64,000 nt of DNA from Pseudoroseomonas ludipueritiae (lineage in GTDB: Bacteria > Pseudomonadota > Alphaproteobacteria > Acetobacterales > Acetobacteraceae). Location: positions 1 to 64,000 of the forward strand of contig NZ_JACTUZ010000011.1 in the NCBI RefSeq assembly GCF_014490445.1, given 5' to 3'. The notes under the pieces are model-generated. The model made no database searches and was not told the DNA's origin. It saw nothing but the letters and a program-made list of their open reading frames with translations. Below are positions 44,846 to 55,819 of this stretch, piece by piece (position 1 is the first letter of the stretch; each line of letters opens with the position of its first letter). A program made the position numbers and the translations under genes.

Positions 44846-44880
44846 AAAGGGCGCTTTCCGCGAGGGGAGCGCCCTTTTTC
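44846..44880 (+). terminator. Intrinsic terminator of the rpsF-rplI operon
   Basis: AAAGGGCGC (44846-44854) and GCGCCCTTT (44869-44877) pair perfectly; a run of T ends the hairpin. It is 25 bp after the rplI stop. Confidence 0.9.
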
Positions 44881-45024
44881 GCGCCTTGTTCCAATCGGCG
44901 GCGCCGGTTGTAACGAATGGAATACCGCGATGAAGTCTTCGTAACACCCGCCCAGGCTTGGCTGGACAAGCTCGGCCCCCAATTGCCACGATCACCTTTC
45001 GTGGTGAAAGAGGAAGGCTCGGGC

Positions 45025-46257
45025 ATGCTGTTCGACCGTATTCTGTCCCGCTTGATCCAATGTGGGACCCTGACCGTCCGCTACCCGGATGGCCGCATTG
45101 TGGAATATCGCGGCACCGACGGCCCCAGCGCAGGCCTGGAAATCCGCAGCAAGCCTGCGCTCTGGCGGTTGTCCACCAATCCCACCCTCGCCTTTGGCGA
45201 GGAGTACATGGAGGGCAACATCGCCCCCATGGACTGCTCGCTCTACGACCTGACCGAGCTGATGTCGATCAACCTGATGCGGGGCAGCTTCAGTCACCCG
45301 GCCGAGGGCATCATGGAAAAGGTGCGCTGGGCCCGCCGGCGCTTCGACCAGCTCAACCCCGCCAGCCGCGCCCGTCGCAACGTGGCGCATCACTACGACC
45401 TCAATGGCCGCCTCTATGCCCTCTTCCTGGACCGGGACCGGCAATATTCCTGCGCCTATTTCCCCACCGGGAACGAGACGCTGGAGGAAGCGCAGCTGCT
45501 GAAGAAGCGGCATATCGCCTCCAAGCTGAAGTTCGACCGGCCGGGCCTGGAGGTGCTGGATATCGGCTGCGGCTGGGGCGGCATGGCGCTGCATCTGGCA
45601 CGGGAGCACGGCGCCCGCGTCACCGGCATCACGCTGTCCACCGAGCAGTTGGAAGTGGCCCGCGGCCGCGCGGCCGAGGCCGGGCTCTCGGACCGGGTGA
45701 AGTTCGAGCTGATGGACTACCGGGACTGGAAGCGGCCGGTGGACCGCATCGTCTCGGTCGGCATGTTCGAGCATGTGGGCATCGACCACTACAAGACCTT
45801 CTTCCGTACCGTGAAGAGCGCGCTGAAGGAGGACGGCGTGGCGGTGATCCATGCCATCGGCCGCTCGGACGGCCCCGGCAGCACCAATGCCTGGATCTCC
45901 AAGTACATCTTCCCCGGCGGCTATTCCCCGGCCCTGTCCGAGGTGCTGCCGGCGGTGGAGAAATCCGGCCTCTGGGCCACGGATATCGAGGTGCTGCGGC
46001 TGCACTATGCCCATACCATCGCCCACTGGCGCCGCCGCTTCGCCGCCAACCGGGACGCGATCCAGAGCCTCTATGACGAGCGCTTCTGCCGCATGTTCGA
46101 ATTCTACCTGGTCGGCTCGGAACTGGCCTTCCGCTACATGGGCCACATGAACTGGCAGCTGCAGCTGACCCGCAAGGTGGACACCCTCCCCCTCTCCCGC
46201 GACTATATGGTGGAGGCCGAGCGGCGTGTGGCGGAGCAGCCACGCGAGGATGCCTGA
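45025..46257 (+). CDS. cfa: Cyclopropane-fatty-acyl-phospholipid synthase
   Basis: A 410-residue SAM-dependent enzyme that turns unsaturated membrane lipids into cyclopropane lipids. SAM motif is VLDIGCGWGGMALHLA; ITLSTEQLEVA and VSVGMFEHVG are family motifs; the lipid-pocket part has FPGGYSPALSEVLP. AGAGGAAGG 7 nt before ATG 45025 fixes the start; an ATG at 44917 would add 36 atypical residues. Confidence 0.93.
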   Translation: MLFDRILSRLIQCGTLTVRYPDGRIVEYRGTDGPSAGLEIRSKPALWRLSTNPTLAFGEEYMEGNIAPMDCSLYDLTELMSINLMRGSFSHPAEGIMEKVRWARRRFDQLNPASRARRNVAHHYDLNGRLYALFLDRDRQYSCAYFPTGNETLEEAQLLKKRHIASKLKFDRPGLEVLDIGCGWGGMALHLAREHGARVTGITLSTEQLEVARGRAAEAGLSDRVKFELMDYRDWKRPVDRIVSVGMFEHVGIDHYKTFFRTVKSALKEDGVAVIHAIGRSDGPGSTNAWISKYIFPGGYSPALSEVLPAVEKSGLWATDIEVLRLHYAHTIAHWRRRFAANRDAIQSLYDERFCRMFEFYLVGSELAFRYMGHMNWQLQLTRKVDTLPLSRDYMVEAERRVAEQPREDA

Positions 46258-46272
46258 GGCAAAGCATCCCCG

Positions 46273-46281
46273 TTATCCACA
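46273..46281 (+). promoter_or_regulatory. DnaA box upstream of dnaB
   Basis: A perfect TTATCCACA box lies 46 bp before the dnaB start, in the short gap after cfa. It suggests that DnaA adjusts dnaB transcription. No cluster of boxes or AT-rich unwinding element is present, so it is not an origin. Confidence 0.6.
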
Positions 46282-46326
46282 GCCTCCCTCTCGCCTGAGG
46301 GGGGCCGGACAGGGTAGTCTGGGGGC

Positions 46327-47832
46327 ATGAACAGCGTCCCCCAGACCGATGGCCTGCTCCGCGTCTCTCAGCGCCAGCCGCCAGCGAACCTGCAGGCGGA
46401 ACAGGCGCTGCTTGGCGCGCTCCTGGCCAACAACAAAGCCTATGAGCGTGTTTCCGAATTCCTGGCGGCGGAGCATTTCGCCGACCCGGTCCATGGCCGC
46501 ATCTATGCCGCCATCCAGCGGCGCATCGAGGCCGGCCAGCTCGCGGATGCGGTGACCCTGCGCGGCGAATTCGCCCATTCCGGCCTGCTGGATGAGCTGG
46601 GCGGGCCGGAATACCTGGCCCGGCTGATCTCGGCCATGGTCGGCATCATCAATGCCGGCGACTATGGCCGCATCATCCATGACGCCTGGCTGCGCCGCCA
46701 GCTGGTGGACCTGGGCGAGACGGTGGTGAACCGCGCCTTCGGCACCGATGAAGGGCTGGAAGGCCGCGAGCAGCTGGAAGCCGCCGAGCAAGCGCTCTTC
46801 GACCTGGCCAAGGATGGCGGCAACGAGGGCGGTTTCGTGCCCTTCGGCCGCGCCCTGACCGAAGCCGTCACCATGGCCGAGAAGGCTTTTACGAGTGGCG
46901 GCGGCGTGTCCGGCCTCTCCTCCGGCCTGCGGGACCTGGATGCCAAGACCGGCGGGTTGCATCCCTCCGACTTGCTGATCCTCGCCGGCCGCCCCGGCAT
47001 GGGCAAGACCGCGCTGGCCACCAAGATCGCCTTCGGCGCCGCCCAGTCCATCCTGCGCGCGGCCGAGGACGAGCATGGCCCCGGCGCCGTGCCCAAGGGC
47101 GGCTGCGCCATCTTCTCGCTGGAAATGAGCGCGGACCAGCTCGCCACCCGTCTCCTCTCCGAAGCCTCCCGCATCTCCGGCGACCGCATCCGCCGTGGCG
47201 AGATCATGCAGCGGGACTTCGACAAATTCGTGGAAGTCTCGCGCGAGCTGGCGCGCCTGCCGCTCTATATCGACGACACGCCGGCCATCACCATCTCGGC
47301 GCTCCGCACCCGCTGCCGCCGCCTGAAGCGGACACGCGGCCTCGACTTCATCGTGGTGGACTACCTGCAGCTGATGCGCCCCGCCGCCGGCTCCCGCCCC
47401 GAGAACCGGGTGCAGGAGATCAGCCAGATCACCCAGGGCCTGAAGGCCATCGCCAAGGAACTGGCGGTGCCGGTGATGGCGCTGTCCCAGCTCTCCCGCC
47501 AGGTCGAATCCCGCGAGGACAAGCGGCCGCAGCTCTCGGACCTGCGCGAATCCGGCTCGATCGAGCAGGACGCCGACATGGTGATGTTCGTCTATCGCGA
47601 CGACTATTACCTGAAGATGCAGGAGCCGAAGCAGGCAGCCTTCGACAAAGGCGAGAAGTTCGAGGAAGCCCATACGGCCTGGATCGAGCGGATGGAGAAG
47701 GCCCATAACCGTGCCGACCTGATCGTGGCCAAGCAGCGCCACGGCCCCACCGGCACCATTCCGCTCTTCTTCGAGGCCGAGTTCACGCGCTTCGGCGATC
47801 TCGACATCACCCATGGCCATGACGGTTACTGA
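46327..47832 (+). CDS. dnaB: Replicative DNA helicase DnaB
   Basis: A 501-residue hexameric fork helicase. The N-terminal domain (PPANLQAEQALLGALLANNK) binds primase; the RecA-like motor has Walker A in AGRPGMGKTALATK, Walker B in DFIVVDYLQLMRP, and SQLSRQVESREDKRPQLSDL near the end. No intein. Its last 20 bp overlap alr. Confidence 0.97.
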   Translation: MNSVPQTDGLLRVSQRQPPANLQAEQALLGALLANNKAYERVSEFLAAEHFADPVHGRIYAAIQRRIEAGQLADAVTLRGEFAHSGLLDELGGPEYLARLISAMVGIINAGDYGRIIHDAWLRRQLVDLGETVVNRAFGTDEGLEGREQLEAAEQALFDLAKDGGNEGGFVPFGRALTEAVTMAEKAFTSGGGVSGLSSGLRDLDAKTGGLHPSDLLILAGRPGMGKTALATKIAFGAAQSILRAAEDEHGPGAVPKGGCAIFSLEMSADQLATRLLSEASRISGDRIRRGEIMQRDFDKFVEVSRELARLPLYIDDTPAITISALRTRCRRLKRTRGLDFIVVDYLQLMRPAAGSRPENRVQEISQITQGLKAIAKELAVPVMALSQLSRQVESREDKRPQLSDLRESGSIEQDADMVMFVYRDDYYLKMQEPKQAAFDKGEKFEEAHTAWIERMEKAHNRADLIVAKQRHGPTGTIPLFFEAEFTRFGDLDITHGHDGY

Positions 47833-48889
47833 GGCTGCCGAGGCGACTCTCGAAGTCGACCTCGCGGCCATCACCGCCAATTGGCGCGACCTCGGCGCCC
47901 GCCATGGCGCGCCCGTGGCCGGCGTGGTGAAGGCCGATGCCTATGGGCTCGGCGCCGCTCCGGTGGCGCGGGCGCTGGCCGGGGCCGGCTGCCGCCACTT
48001 CTTCGTGGCCCAACTGGCCGAGGGCATGGCGCTGCGGCAGGCGCTGGGCGCCGGGCCGATGATCGCCGTGCTCGGCGGCTTCCCGCCCGGCGCGGATGCC
48101 GGCGCCGGGCTGACGCCGGTGCTGAACGGCCCCACCGATATCGCTGCCTGGCAGGCCGCCGGGGCGCCCGGGGCCGGCACCATCCTGCATCTCGATACCG
48201 GCATGGAGCGCCTGGGCCTTTCCCCGGCCGAGCGGGCCGCCCTTCCCCCCGGGGCGCTGGACGGGCTCGGCCTGCGCTATGTGATGACGCACCTGGCCTG
48301 CGCCGATGAGCCGGAGCACGAGCTGAACCGGCTGCAGCCCGCCCGCTTCGCCGAGGCCGCCGCGGCCTTCCCCGGCATCCCCCGCTCCCTCGCCAATTCC
48401 GCCGGCATCTTCCATGGCGCCGCCATGGCCTCGGACCTCGGCCGGCCGGGCTGCGGGCTCTATGGCATCAACCCGACTCCGGGGCTGCCGAACCCGATGC
48501 GGCAGGTGCTGCGCCTGACCGTGCCGGTGCTGCAGGTGCGGCAGGTGGCGGCCGGCACCCCGGTGGGCTACGGCGCCACCTGGGTGGCGAAACGTGACAG
48601 TCGGATTGCCACCATTGCCGCGGGCTATGCCGATGGCTACCTTCGCGCCCTGTCCAGCCGGGGCATCGGCATTGTCGCCGGGCGCCCTGTGCCGCTGGTA
48701 GGCCGGGTTTCCATGGATCTCATCACCCTCGACGTCACCGACCTGCCCGACCTTCGCCCCGGTGACCGGGTGGAGTTAATCGGCCCGGCGCAGACGCCGG
48801 ACGATGTGGCGGCGCTGGCCGGCACCATCGGTTACGAGGTCATGACATCGCTCGGCGCCCGCTACCGGCGCCAATACCGGCCGGCATGA
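47813..48889 (+). CDS. alr: Alanine racemase
   Basis: A 358-residue PLP enzyme making D-alanine for peptidoglycan. The PLP Lys is in GVVKADAYGLGAAPVARAL; the second catalytic Tyr region is VGYGATWVAKRDS; the C-domain has VGRVSMDLITLDVTD. The start overlaps dnaB; ATG 47819 is an alternative. The dnaB-alr order is common in Rhodospirillales. Confidence 0.95.
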   Translation: MAMTVTEAAEATLEVDLAAITANWRDLGARHGAPVAGVVKADAYGLGAAPVARALAGAGCRHFFVAQLAEGMALRQALGAGPMIAVLGGFPPGADAGAGLTPVLNGPTDIAAWQAAGAPGAGTILHLDTGMERLGLSPAERAALPPGALDGLGLRYVMTHLACADEPEHELNRLQPARFAEAAAAFPGIPRSLANSAGIFHGAAMASDLGRPGCGLYGINPTPGLPNPMRQVLRLTVPVLQVRQVAAGTPVGYGATWVAKRDSRIATIAAGYADGYLRALSSRGIGIVAGRPVPLVGRVSMDLITLDVTDLPDLRPGDRVELIGPAQTPDDVAALAGTIGYEVMTSLGARYRRQYRPA

Positions 48890-48904
48890 TACGGCGGTCC
48901 TGAA

Positions 48905-49690
48905 TTGAACGTCATCCTGAACTTCCTGGCGAGCCTCGGGCGCGCCGTGCTCGGCCTCTGCCGGCGCGCGGGCGCCATCGCGCTCTTCGCGGCCGAGGGT
49001 CTCTCGCACCTGCTGCGGCCGCCCTTCTACCCGCGCATGTTCCTCCGCGCCTTTGTGGAGATCGCTTATTTCTCCCTGCCGGTGGTGTCGCTGACGGCGG
49101 TCTTCACCGGCATGGTGCTGGCGCTGCAATCCTATTCCGGCTTCTCCCGCTTCGGGGCGGAAAGCGCCATCGCCAATGTGGTGGTGCTCTCCATCACGCG
49201 TGAGCTTGGCCCGGTGCTGGCGGGCCTGATGGTGGCGGGCCGCATCGGCGCCGCCTTCGCGGCCGAGATCGGCACCATGCGCGTCACCGATCAGGTGGAT
49301 GCGCTGACCACCCTCTCCACCAACCCCATGAAGTACCTGGTGGCGCCTCGCCTGCTGGCCGGCACCCTCGCCATGCCGCTGCTGGTGGTGGTGGCGGATG
49401 TGCTGGGCGTGATGGGCGGCTGGATCATCGGCACCGCCAAGCTGGGCTTCGGCTCCGCCACCTATCTGAACGCCACGCTGAACTTCATGCAGCCGATGGA
49501 TGTGATCTCCGGCCTGGTGAAGGCGGCGGTCTTCGGCTTCATCGTGGCGCTGATGGGCAGCTACCATGGCTATAACAGCCGTGGCGGCGCGCAGGGCGTG
49601 GGCGCGGCCACCACGGCGGCCGTGGTCTCCTCCTCCATCCTCATCCTGGCGCTCGACTACATCATCACCGAGATGTTCTTCGCCCAATGA
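48905..49690 (+). CDS. mlaE: MlaE-family ABC transporter permease
   Basis: 261 residues with about six hydrophobic segments. Family motifs: AVFTGMVLALQSYSGFSRFG, ELGPVLAGLMVAGRIGAAFA and AEIGTMRVTDQVDALTTLST. It is the membrane part of the Mla system that moves phospholipids between inner and outer membranes. TTG start at 48905. Coupled to mlaF by ATGA overlap. No MCE-domain mlaD gene follows. Confidence 0.93.
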   Translation: MNVILNFLASLGRAVLGLCRRAGAIALFAAEGLSHLLRPPFYPRMFLRAFVEIAYFSLPVVSLTAVFTGMVLALQSYSGFSRFGAESAIANVVVLSITRELGPVLAGLMVAGRIGAAFAAEIGTMRVTDQVDALTTLSTNPMKYLVAPRLLAGTLAMPLLVVVADVLGVMGGWIIGTAKLGFGSATYLNATLNFMQPMDVISGLVKAAVFGFIVALMGSYHGYNSRGGAQGVGAATTAAVVSSSILILALDYIITEMFFAQ

Positions 49691-50466
49691 GCGGCTCCTC
49701 CACCCCCAAGATCCGCCTGCGCGGCCTCAGCAAGTCCTTCGGGCCTAAGCAGGTGCTGGATGGCGTGGACCTCGACGTGCAGGCCGGCCATGGCATGGTC
49801 ATCCTGGGCGGCTCGGGCTCCGGCAAGTCGGTCACCATCAAGTCCATCCTGGGGCTGATCCAGCCCGATGCCGGCATCATCGAGATCGACGGCCAGAATG
49901 TCCTGACCATGCCGCGGCGGGAGCGCGAGGCGCTGAACGACCGCATCGGCATGCTGTTCCAGAATGCCGCGCTCTTCGACAGCCTGCCGGTCTGGGAGAA
50001 TGTCTGCTTCAAGCCTCTGGCCCAGAAGCGCATCACCCGCACCCAGGCGCGGGACAAGGCGGCCGAGGTGCTGGCGCAGGTCGGCCTCGCCGGCAGCGTC
50101 GGCGACCTCTACCCGGGCGAGCTTTCGGGCGGCATGCAGAAGCGCGTGGGCCTGGCCCGCGCCATTGCCGGCGACCCGGATATCATCTTCTTCGACGAGC
50201 CGACCACCGGCCTCGACCCCATCATGGGCGCGGTGATCGACGGGCTGATCGTGGATTGCGTGAAGCGCCTGGGCGCCACGGCGGTCTCCATCACGCATGA
50301 CATGGCCAGCGCCCGGCGCATCGGCGACACGGCGGCCATGATCCACAAGGGCCGAATCGTCTGGACCGGCCCCGCCGCCACGCTGGGCGAGACCGGCAAT
50401 GCCATGGTGGACCAGTTCGCGCGCGGGGAGCGCGAAGGGCCCATCACCATGGAATTGCGGAAATAG
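49687..50466 (+). CDS. mlaF: MlaF-family ABC transporter ATPase
   Basis: 259 residues. Walker A is LGGSGSGKSVTIKS, signature LSGGMQKRVGLARAI, Walker B DIIFFDEPTTGLDPIMGAV, and switch His in SITHDMASAR. It powers MlaE. The usual third gene mlaD is replaced here by a VOC gene, so the MCE partner must be encoded elsewhere or is missing. Confidence 0.95.
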   Translation: MSGSSTPKIRLRGLSKSFGPKQVLDGVDLDVQAGHGMVILGGSGSGKSVTIKSILGLIQPDAGIIEIDGQNVLTMPRREREALNDRIGMLFQNAALFDSLPVWENVCFKPLAQKRITRTQARDKAAEVLAQVGLAGSVGDLYPGELSGGMQKRVGLARAIAGDPDIIFFDEPTTGLDPIMGAVIDGLIVDCVKRLGATAVSITHDMASARRIGDTAAMIHKGRIVWTGPAATLGETGNAMVDQFARGEREGPITMELRK

Positions 50467-50470
50467 CCCG

Positions 50471-50896
50471 GTGGAGCAGCGCCTCAGCCTGATCACGCTG
50501 GGCGTGCCTGATCTGGCGGCGGCCACCGCCTTCTACGAGGCTCTGGGCTGGCGGCGCGGGATGCGCGCGGCCGAGGGCGTCTCCTTCTTCCAGGCCAGCG
50601 GCATGATCCTCTCGCTCTATGGCTGGGAGGATCTGGCGCGGGATTCCGGCCTGGCGCCGGAAGGCCAGGGCTTTCGTGGCTTCAGCCTCGCCTACAATGC
50701 CCGGACGCGGCAGGAGGTCGACGCCGTGCTGGCGGAAGCCGCCGCCGCCGGTGCCCGCATCACCAAGCCAGCGCGGGAAACCGACTGGGGCGGCTATGCC
50801 GGCGCCTTCGCGGACCCCGCTGGCCACCTGTGGGAAGTAGCCTGGAACCCGGGCTTCCCCATCGGCCCCAATGGCGCGGTGACGCTGCCGGACTAG
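50471..50896 (+). CDS. VOC-family protein (glyoxalase/bleomycin-resistance fold)
   Basis: 141 residues with the VOC opening LITLGVPDLAAATAFYEALG and the closing GYAGAFADPAGHLWEVAWNP. A metal-binding first-position His is not seen, so it may be catalytic only with other ligands or be a binding protein. GTG 50471 follows mlaF by 4 bp. Its end overlaps the convergent MFS gene by 4 bp. Confidence 0.85.
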   Translation: MEQRLSLITLGVPDLAAATAFYEALGWRRGMRAAEGVSFFQASGMILSLYGWEDLARDSGLAPEGQGFRGFSLAYNARTRQEVDAVLAEAAAAGARITKPARETDWGGYAGAFADPAGHLWEVAWNPGFPIGPNGAVTLPD

Positions 50897-52065
50897 GCCA
50901 CCGGCGGCAGCCGGCGCAGCAGCAGCAGCGCCGCCAGGGTCGAGACCGCCCCCACCAGGAAGGGCGCGGCCGAGCCGCCCAGCGTCGCCGCCAGCCCCAG
51001 CAGCGGCCCGCCCAGGCCTAGCGCAAGATCGAAGAAGGCGATGAAATTGCCGACCGCCTGCCCACGCTGGGCGGCGGGCACGCAGCGCGTGGCCTCCACC
51101 CCCATGGCGGGAAAGACCAGCGAGAAGCCGAGGCCGGTGACCACCGCGCCCAGCAACGCCGGGAGCGGACCCGGCGCCCACCACAGCAGCAATTGCCCGA
51201 GGAATTGCAGCGCCAGCGAGGCGATGCCGACCCGCATGCCCCCCTGCCGGTCCGGCAGATGCGCCAGGAAGAGCCGCACCAGGATATAGGCGGCCACGAA
51301 GCCGATCATGCCGAGCCCCGCCCCCGCCCAGCCCCGCGCCTGGTAGTGCAGCGCCAGGAAGGTGGTCATGGCGACAAAGGACAGGCCGGAGAGCGCCAGC
51401 ACCGTCCCTGGCATCCAGACCAGCCCCACCACGCGGTGGAAGGGCAGCCGCAGCCCGCCCGAGCCGGGGAAGCCGCGTAGCCCAAGGGCGATGCCGGTGG
51501 CCAGCAGCGGCGCCAGAATGGAGAGCAGCAGCACGGTGTCGAAGCCGCCGTCTTGCAGCAGCCACAGGCCCAGCGGCGCGCCGGTGCCCAGCGCCGCATA
51601 CATGGCGATGCCCTGCCAGGCCATGACCTTGCCGGTGCGCGCCGGGCCCATGCGGCCAATGCCCCAGGTCATGCTGCCGGTCAGGAAGAAGCTTTCCGCT
51701 GCCCCCAGCATGGCGCGCGCCAGCAGCAGCAGCGGCACCACCAGCAGGCTGTCGGCGGGCAGCAGGATCGTGGCCGGCAGCATCACCAGCCCCGAGAGCG
51801 CCGCCAGCGGCAAGCCGATCAGCGCCGAGCGGCGCGGCCCGTAGCGGTCGCAGACCGTGCCGGCGGCATGCCGCGTCACCACCGTCATCAGCGATTGCGC
51901 GCCGATCACGGCGCCCACCAGTGCCGGGCTGAAGCCCATGGCGTCATGCAGGTGGATGGCCAGCGCCGCCAGCGGCGTGCCCACGGCCAGGAAGCCCAGG
52001 AAGACAATGACGACCAGCGGGCCCATGGCGGCCTTGGTGCTCATCGGAACGGAAGAAGAGGACAT
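50893..52065 (-). CDS. MFS transporter (YfcJ/YhhS-like)
   Basis: 390 residues, 12 helices. The loop 2-3 motif is GTVCDRYGPRRSALIG. Helix-rich segments such as FLGFLAVGTPLAALAIHLHD and NFIAFFDLALGLGGPLLG resemble YfcJ/YhhS-type arabinose or drug efflux proteins. Substrate unknown. ATG 52065 is chosen; ATG 52044 is a shorter option. Divergent from radA over 182 bp. Confidence 0.85.
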   Translation of the reverse strand: MSSSSVPMSTKAAMGPLVVIVFLGFLAVGTPLAALAIHLHDAMGFSPALVGAVIGAQSLMTVVTRHAAGTVCDRYGPRRSALIGLPLAALSGLVMLPATILLPADSLLVVPLLLLARAMLGAAESFFLTGSMTWGIGRMGPARTGKVMAWQGIAMYAALGTGAPLGLWLLQDGGFDTVLLLSILAPLLATGIALGLRGFPGSGGLRLPFHRVVGLVWMPGTVLALSGLSFVAMTTFLALHYQARGWAGAGLGMIGFVAAYILVRLFLAHLPDRQGGMRVGIASLALQFLGQLLLWWAPGPLPALLGAVVTGLGFSLVFPAMGVEATRCVPAAQRGQAVGNFIAFFDLALGLGGPLLGLAATLGGSAAPFLVGAVSTLAALLLLRRLPPVA

Positions 52066-52247
52066 GCGGGAACAACGCCATTCGGCCGGCGCGCGGAAGC
52101 CGGCGCCGGGTAGGGGATGCGTTGATTGACGTGAACGCTTACGCGCCAGGGCGTCCGGCCCAGGCGTATGCCTCGCGTTTCGCTGCGCCCCGCGCCGATG
52201 TCAAGCCGGCCTACCGCCTGTGCGCGGTTTGTTCTATATCCACAGGC

Positions 52248-53687
<1,440 letters not shown>

Positions 53688-53722
53688 CACCGCGCCATGG
53701 CCCCGGTATAGGCTGCGCCACG

Positions 53723-54283
53723 ATGACCTGGGTCGACGGCCTTGTTCTCGCGGTGCTCGCCCTTTCGGCGCTCATCGCCTATTTCCGGGGCTTGGTGCGG
53801 GAGGTGCTGGGCATCGGCGCCTGGGCCGGCGCCATTGCCTTTGCGCTTTATGCCCAGCCGGCGGCCAAGCCACTGGTCATGAAATACCTGACCACCGAGT
53901 GGATGGCGGAACTCGCCGCCCTCGCCATCGCCTTCCTGCTCGCCCTGCTGGTGCTGAAGCTGCTGATCGCCTGGTTCGCCGGGCTGGTGCGCCATTCCGT
54001 CCTCGGGGGGGTGGATCGCGCCCTCGGCATCGTGTTTGGCCTCGCGAGAGGTGCTTTCCTGCTCGTACTCGCCTATATCGTCGGCGGGTTGTTCCTGCCT
54101 GCCACCGAGCTTTGGCCCGAAGCGGTGCGGAATGCCCGGACCCTGCCGGTGGTGGCGGATGCGGCCCAGGCCGTTGTGTCGTTCCTGCCGGCCGAATACC
54201 GCCCGCGTCTGCCGGAGCTGCCTGACCGCGGCCTGCCGAGCATGGACGAATTGCTGCGCCCTCCCGCCCGGGGGCGCACCTGA
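53723..54283 (+). CDS. cvpA: CvpA-family membrane protein
   Basis: 186 residues with four predicted membrane helices (GLVLAVLALSALIAYFRGLV opens the family pattern with RGLVREVLGIGAW). CvpA homologues affect colicin V export and envelope stress; the exact function is unclear. It lies 35 bp after radA and 37 bp before purF, its usual partner. Confidence 0.9.
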   Translation: MTWVDGLVLAVLALSALIAYFRGLVREVLGIGAWAGAIAFALYAQPAAKPLVMKYLTTEWMAELAALAIAFLLALLVLKLLIAWFAGLVRHSVLGGVDRALGIVFGLARGAFLLVLAYIVGGLFLPATELWPEAVRNARTLPVVADAAQAVVSFLPAEYRPRLPELPDRGLPSMDELLRPPARGRT

Positions 54284-54320
54284 CGACCCTTCCGGTTGCT
54301 GGCCGGGAACGAGGATGCCG

Positions 54321-55814
54321 ATGCAGTCCATGCTGACCACCAATCCCTGGGACACCGAGACCGGGAACGACGACCATTTCAAGGAAGAATGCGGCGTCAT
54401 CGGCGTCTGGAACGCCGCCGACGCGGCGGCGCTGACGGCGCTCGGCCTGCACGCCCTGCAGCATCGCGGGCAGGAAGCCGCCGGCATCGTGGCACTCTCC
54501 GAGAAGGGCGTCTTCAACGCGCACCGCGCCCAGGGGCTGGTGGGCGACAATTTTTCCAGTGCCAAGGTCATCGCGGCCCTGCCCGGCCGCACCGCCATCG
54601 GCCACAACCGCTACGCCACCACCGGCGAGACGGCGCTGCGCAACGTCCAGCCGCTATATGCCGACTTCGAGTTCGGTGGCCTGGCCGTGGCCCATAACGG
54701 CAACCTGACCAATGCCGGCGTGCTGAAGCGCGCCCTGGTCCGCCGCGGCTGCCTCTTCCAGAGCACCACTGACTCGGAAGTCTTTGTCCATCTCATCGCC
54801 ATCAGCCTCTACGCCAATGTGGTGGACCGGCTGATCGACGCGCTGAAGCAGGTGCAGGGCGCCTATTCCCTGATCGCGCTGCATGATGGCGCCATGATCG
54901 GCGCGCGCGACCCGCTGGGCGTCCGCCCGCTGGTGCTGGGGCGCCTCGGCCCGGCCGAGGCCGGCTCCTGGGTGCTGGCCAGCGAGACCTGCGCGCTGGA
55001 CATCGTCGGCGCCGATTTCGTGCGCGACGTCGAGCCGGGCGAGATCGTGGTGATCGACCAGTCCGGGCTGCGTTCCATCCGCCCCTTCGGGCGGCAGCAG
55101 AGCCGCTTCTGCATCTTCGAATACATCTACTTCGCCCGCCCCGATTCCATCGTGGAAGGCACCCCGGTCTATGAGACCCGCAAGCGCATCGGCGCCGAGC
55201 TGTCGCGCGAAAGCGGGGTCGAGGCCGATGTGATCGTGCCTGTGCCCGATTCCGGCGTGCCGGCGGCCATGGGCTATGCGGCCGAGAGCGGCATTCCCTT
55301 CGAGCTCGGCATCATCCGCAACCACTATGTCGGCCGCACCTTCATCGAGCCGACGGACAGCATCCGCCATCTGGGCGTGAAGCTGAAGCATTCCGCCAAC
55401 CGCCCGATGATCGAGGGCAAGCGCGTGGTGCTGGTGGATGATTCCATCGTGCGCGGCACCACCTCCCGCAAGATCGTCGAGATGGTGCGGCAGGCCGGGG
55501 CCAAGGAAGTGCATATGCGCATCTCCTCGCCCCCCACGACCAACCCCTGCTTCTACGGCATCGACACGCCGGAACGCGCCAAGCTGCTGGCCGCCAATCA
55601 CGACGTGGAGGAGATGGCGCGCATCATCGGCGCCGATAGCCTCGCCTTCATCTCGCTGGACGGCCTCTACCGCGCCCTGGGCCATGCCAAGCGCGACGGT
55701 GTCAGCCCCGCCTATTGCGACGCCTGCTTCACCGGCGACTATGCCATCCCGCTGACCGACCTGGCTGGCCCCGCCGAGCGCACCCCGGCGCTGCTGGCCG
55801 CCAACGGCGTCTGA
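54321..55814 (+). CDS. purF: Amidophosphoribosyltransferase
   Basis: A 497-residue enzyme for the first committed purine step, making phosphoribosylamine from PRPP and glutamine. The nucleophile Cys that follows a short propeptide is in [17 protein letters not shown]; the PRPP loop is [20 protein letters not shown] 54321 has GAGG 6 nt upstream; ATGs at 54315 and 54330 are nearby. cvpA-purF is typical. Confidence 0.96.
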   Translation: MQSMLTTNPWDTETGNDDHFKEECGVIGVWNAADAAALTALGLHALQHRGQEAAGIVALSEKGVFNAHRAQGLVGDNFSSAKVIAALPGRTAIGHNRYATTGETALRNVQPLYADFEFGGLAVAHNGNLTNAGVLKRALVRRGCLFQSTTDSEVFVHLIAISLYANVVDRLIDALKQVQGAYSLIALHDGAMIGARDPLGVRPLVLGRLGPAEAGSWVLASETCALDIVGADFVRDVEPGEIVVIDQSGLRSIRPFGRQQSRFCIFEYIYFARPDSIVEGTPVYETRKRIGAELSRESGVEADVIVPVPDSGVPAAMGYAAESGIPFELGIIRNHYVGRTFIEPTDSIRHLGVKLKHSANRPMIEGKRVVLVDDSIVRGTTSRKIVEMVRQAGAKEVHMRISSPPTTNPCFYGIDTPERAKLLAANHDVEEMARIIGADSLAFISLDGLYRALGHAKRDGVSPAYCDACFTGDYAIPLTDLAGPAERTPALLAANGV

Positions 55815-55819
55815 CCCGC

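Noticed and set aside
46273-46281. Replication origin near dnaB
   Set aside because: A single DnaA box without a cluster or AT-rich unwinding region is not an origin.
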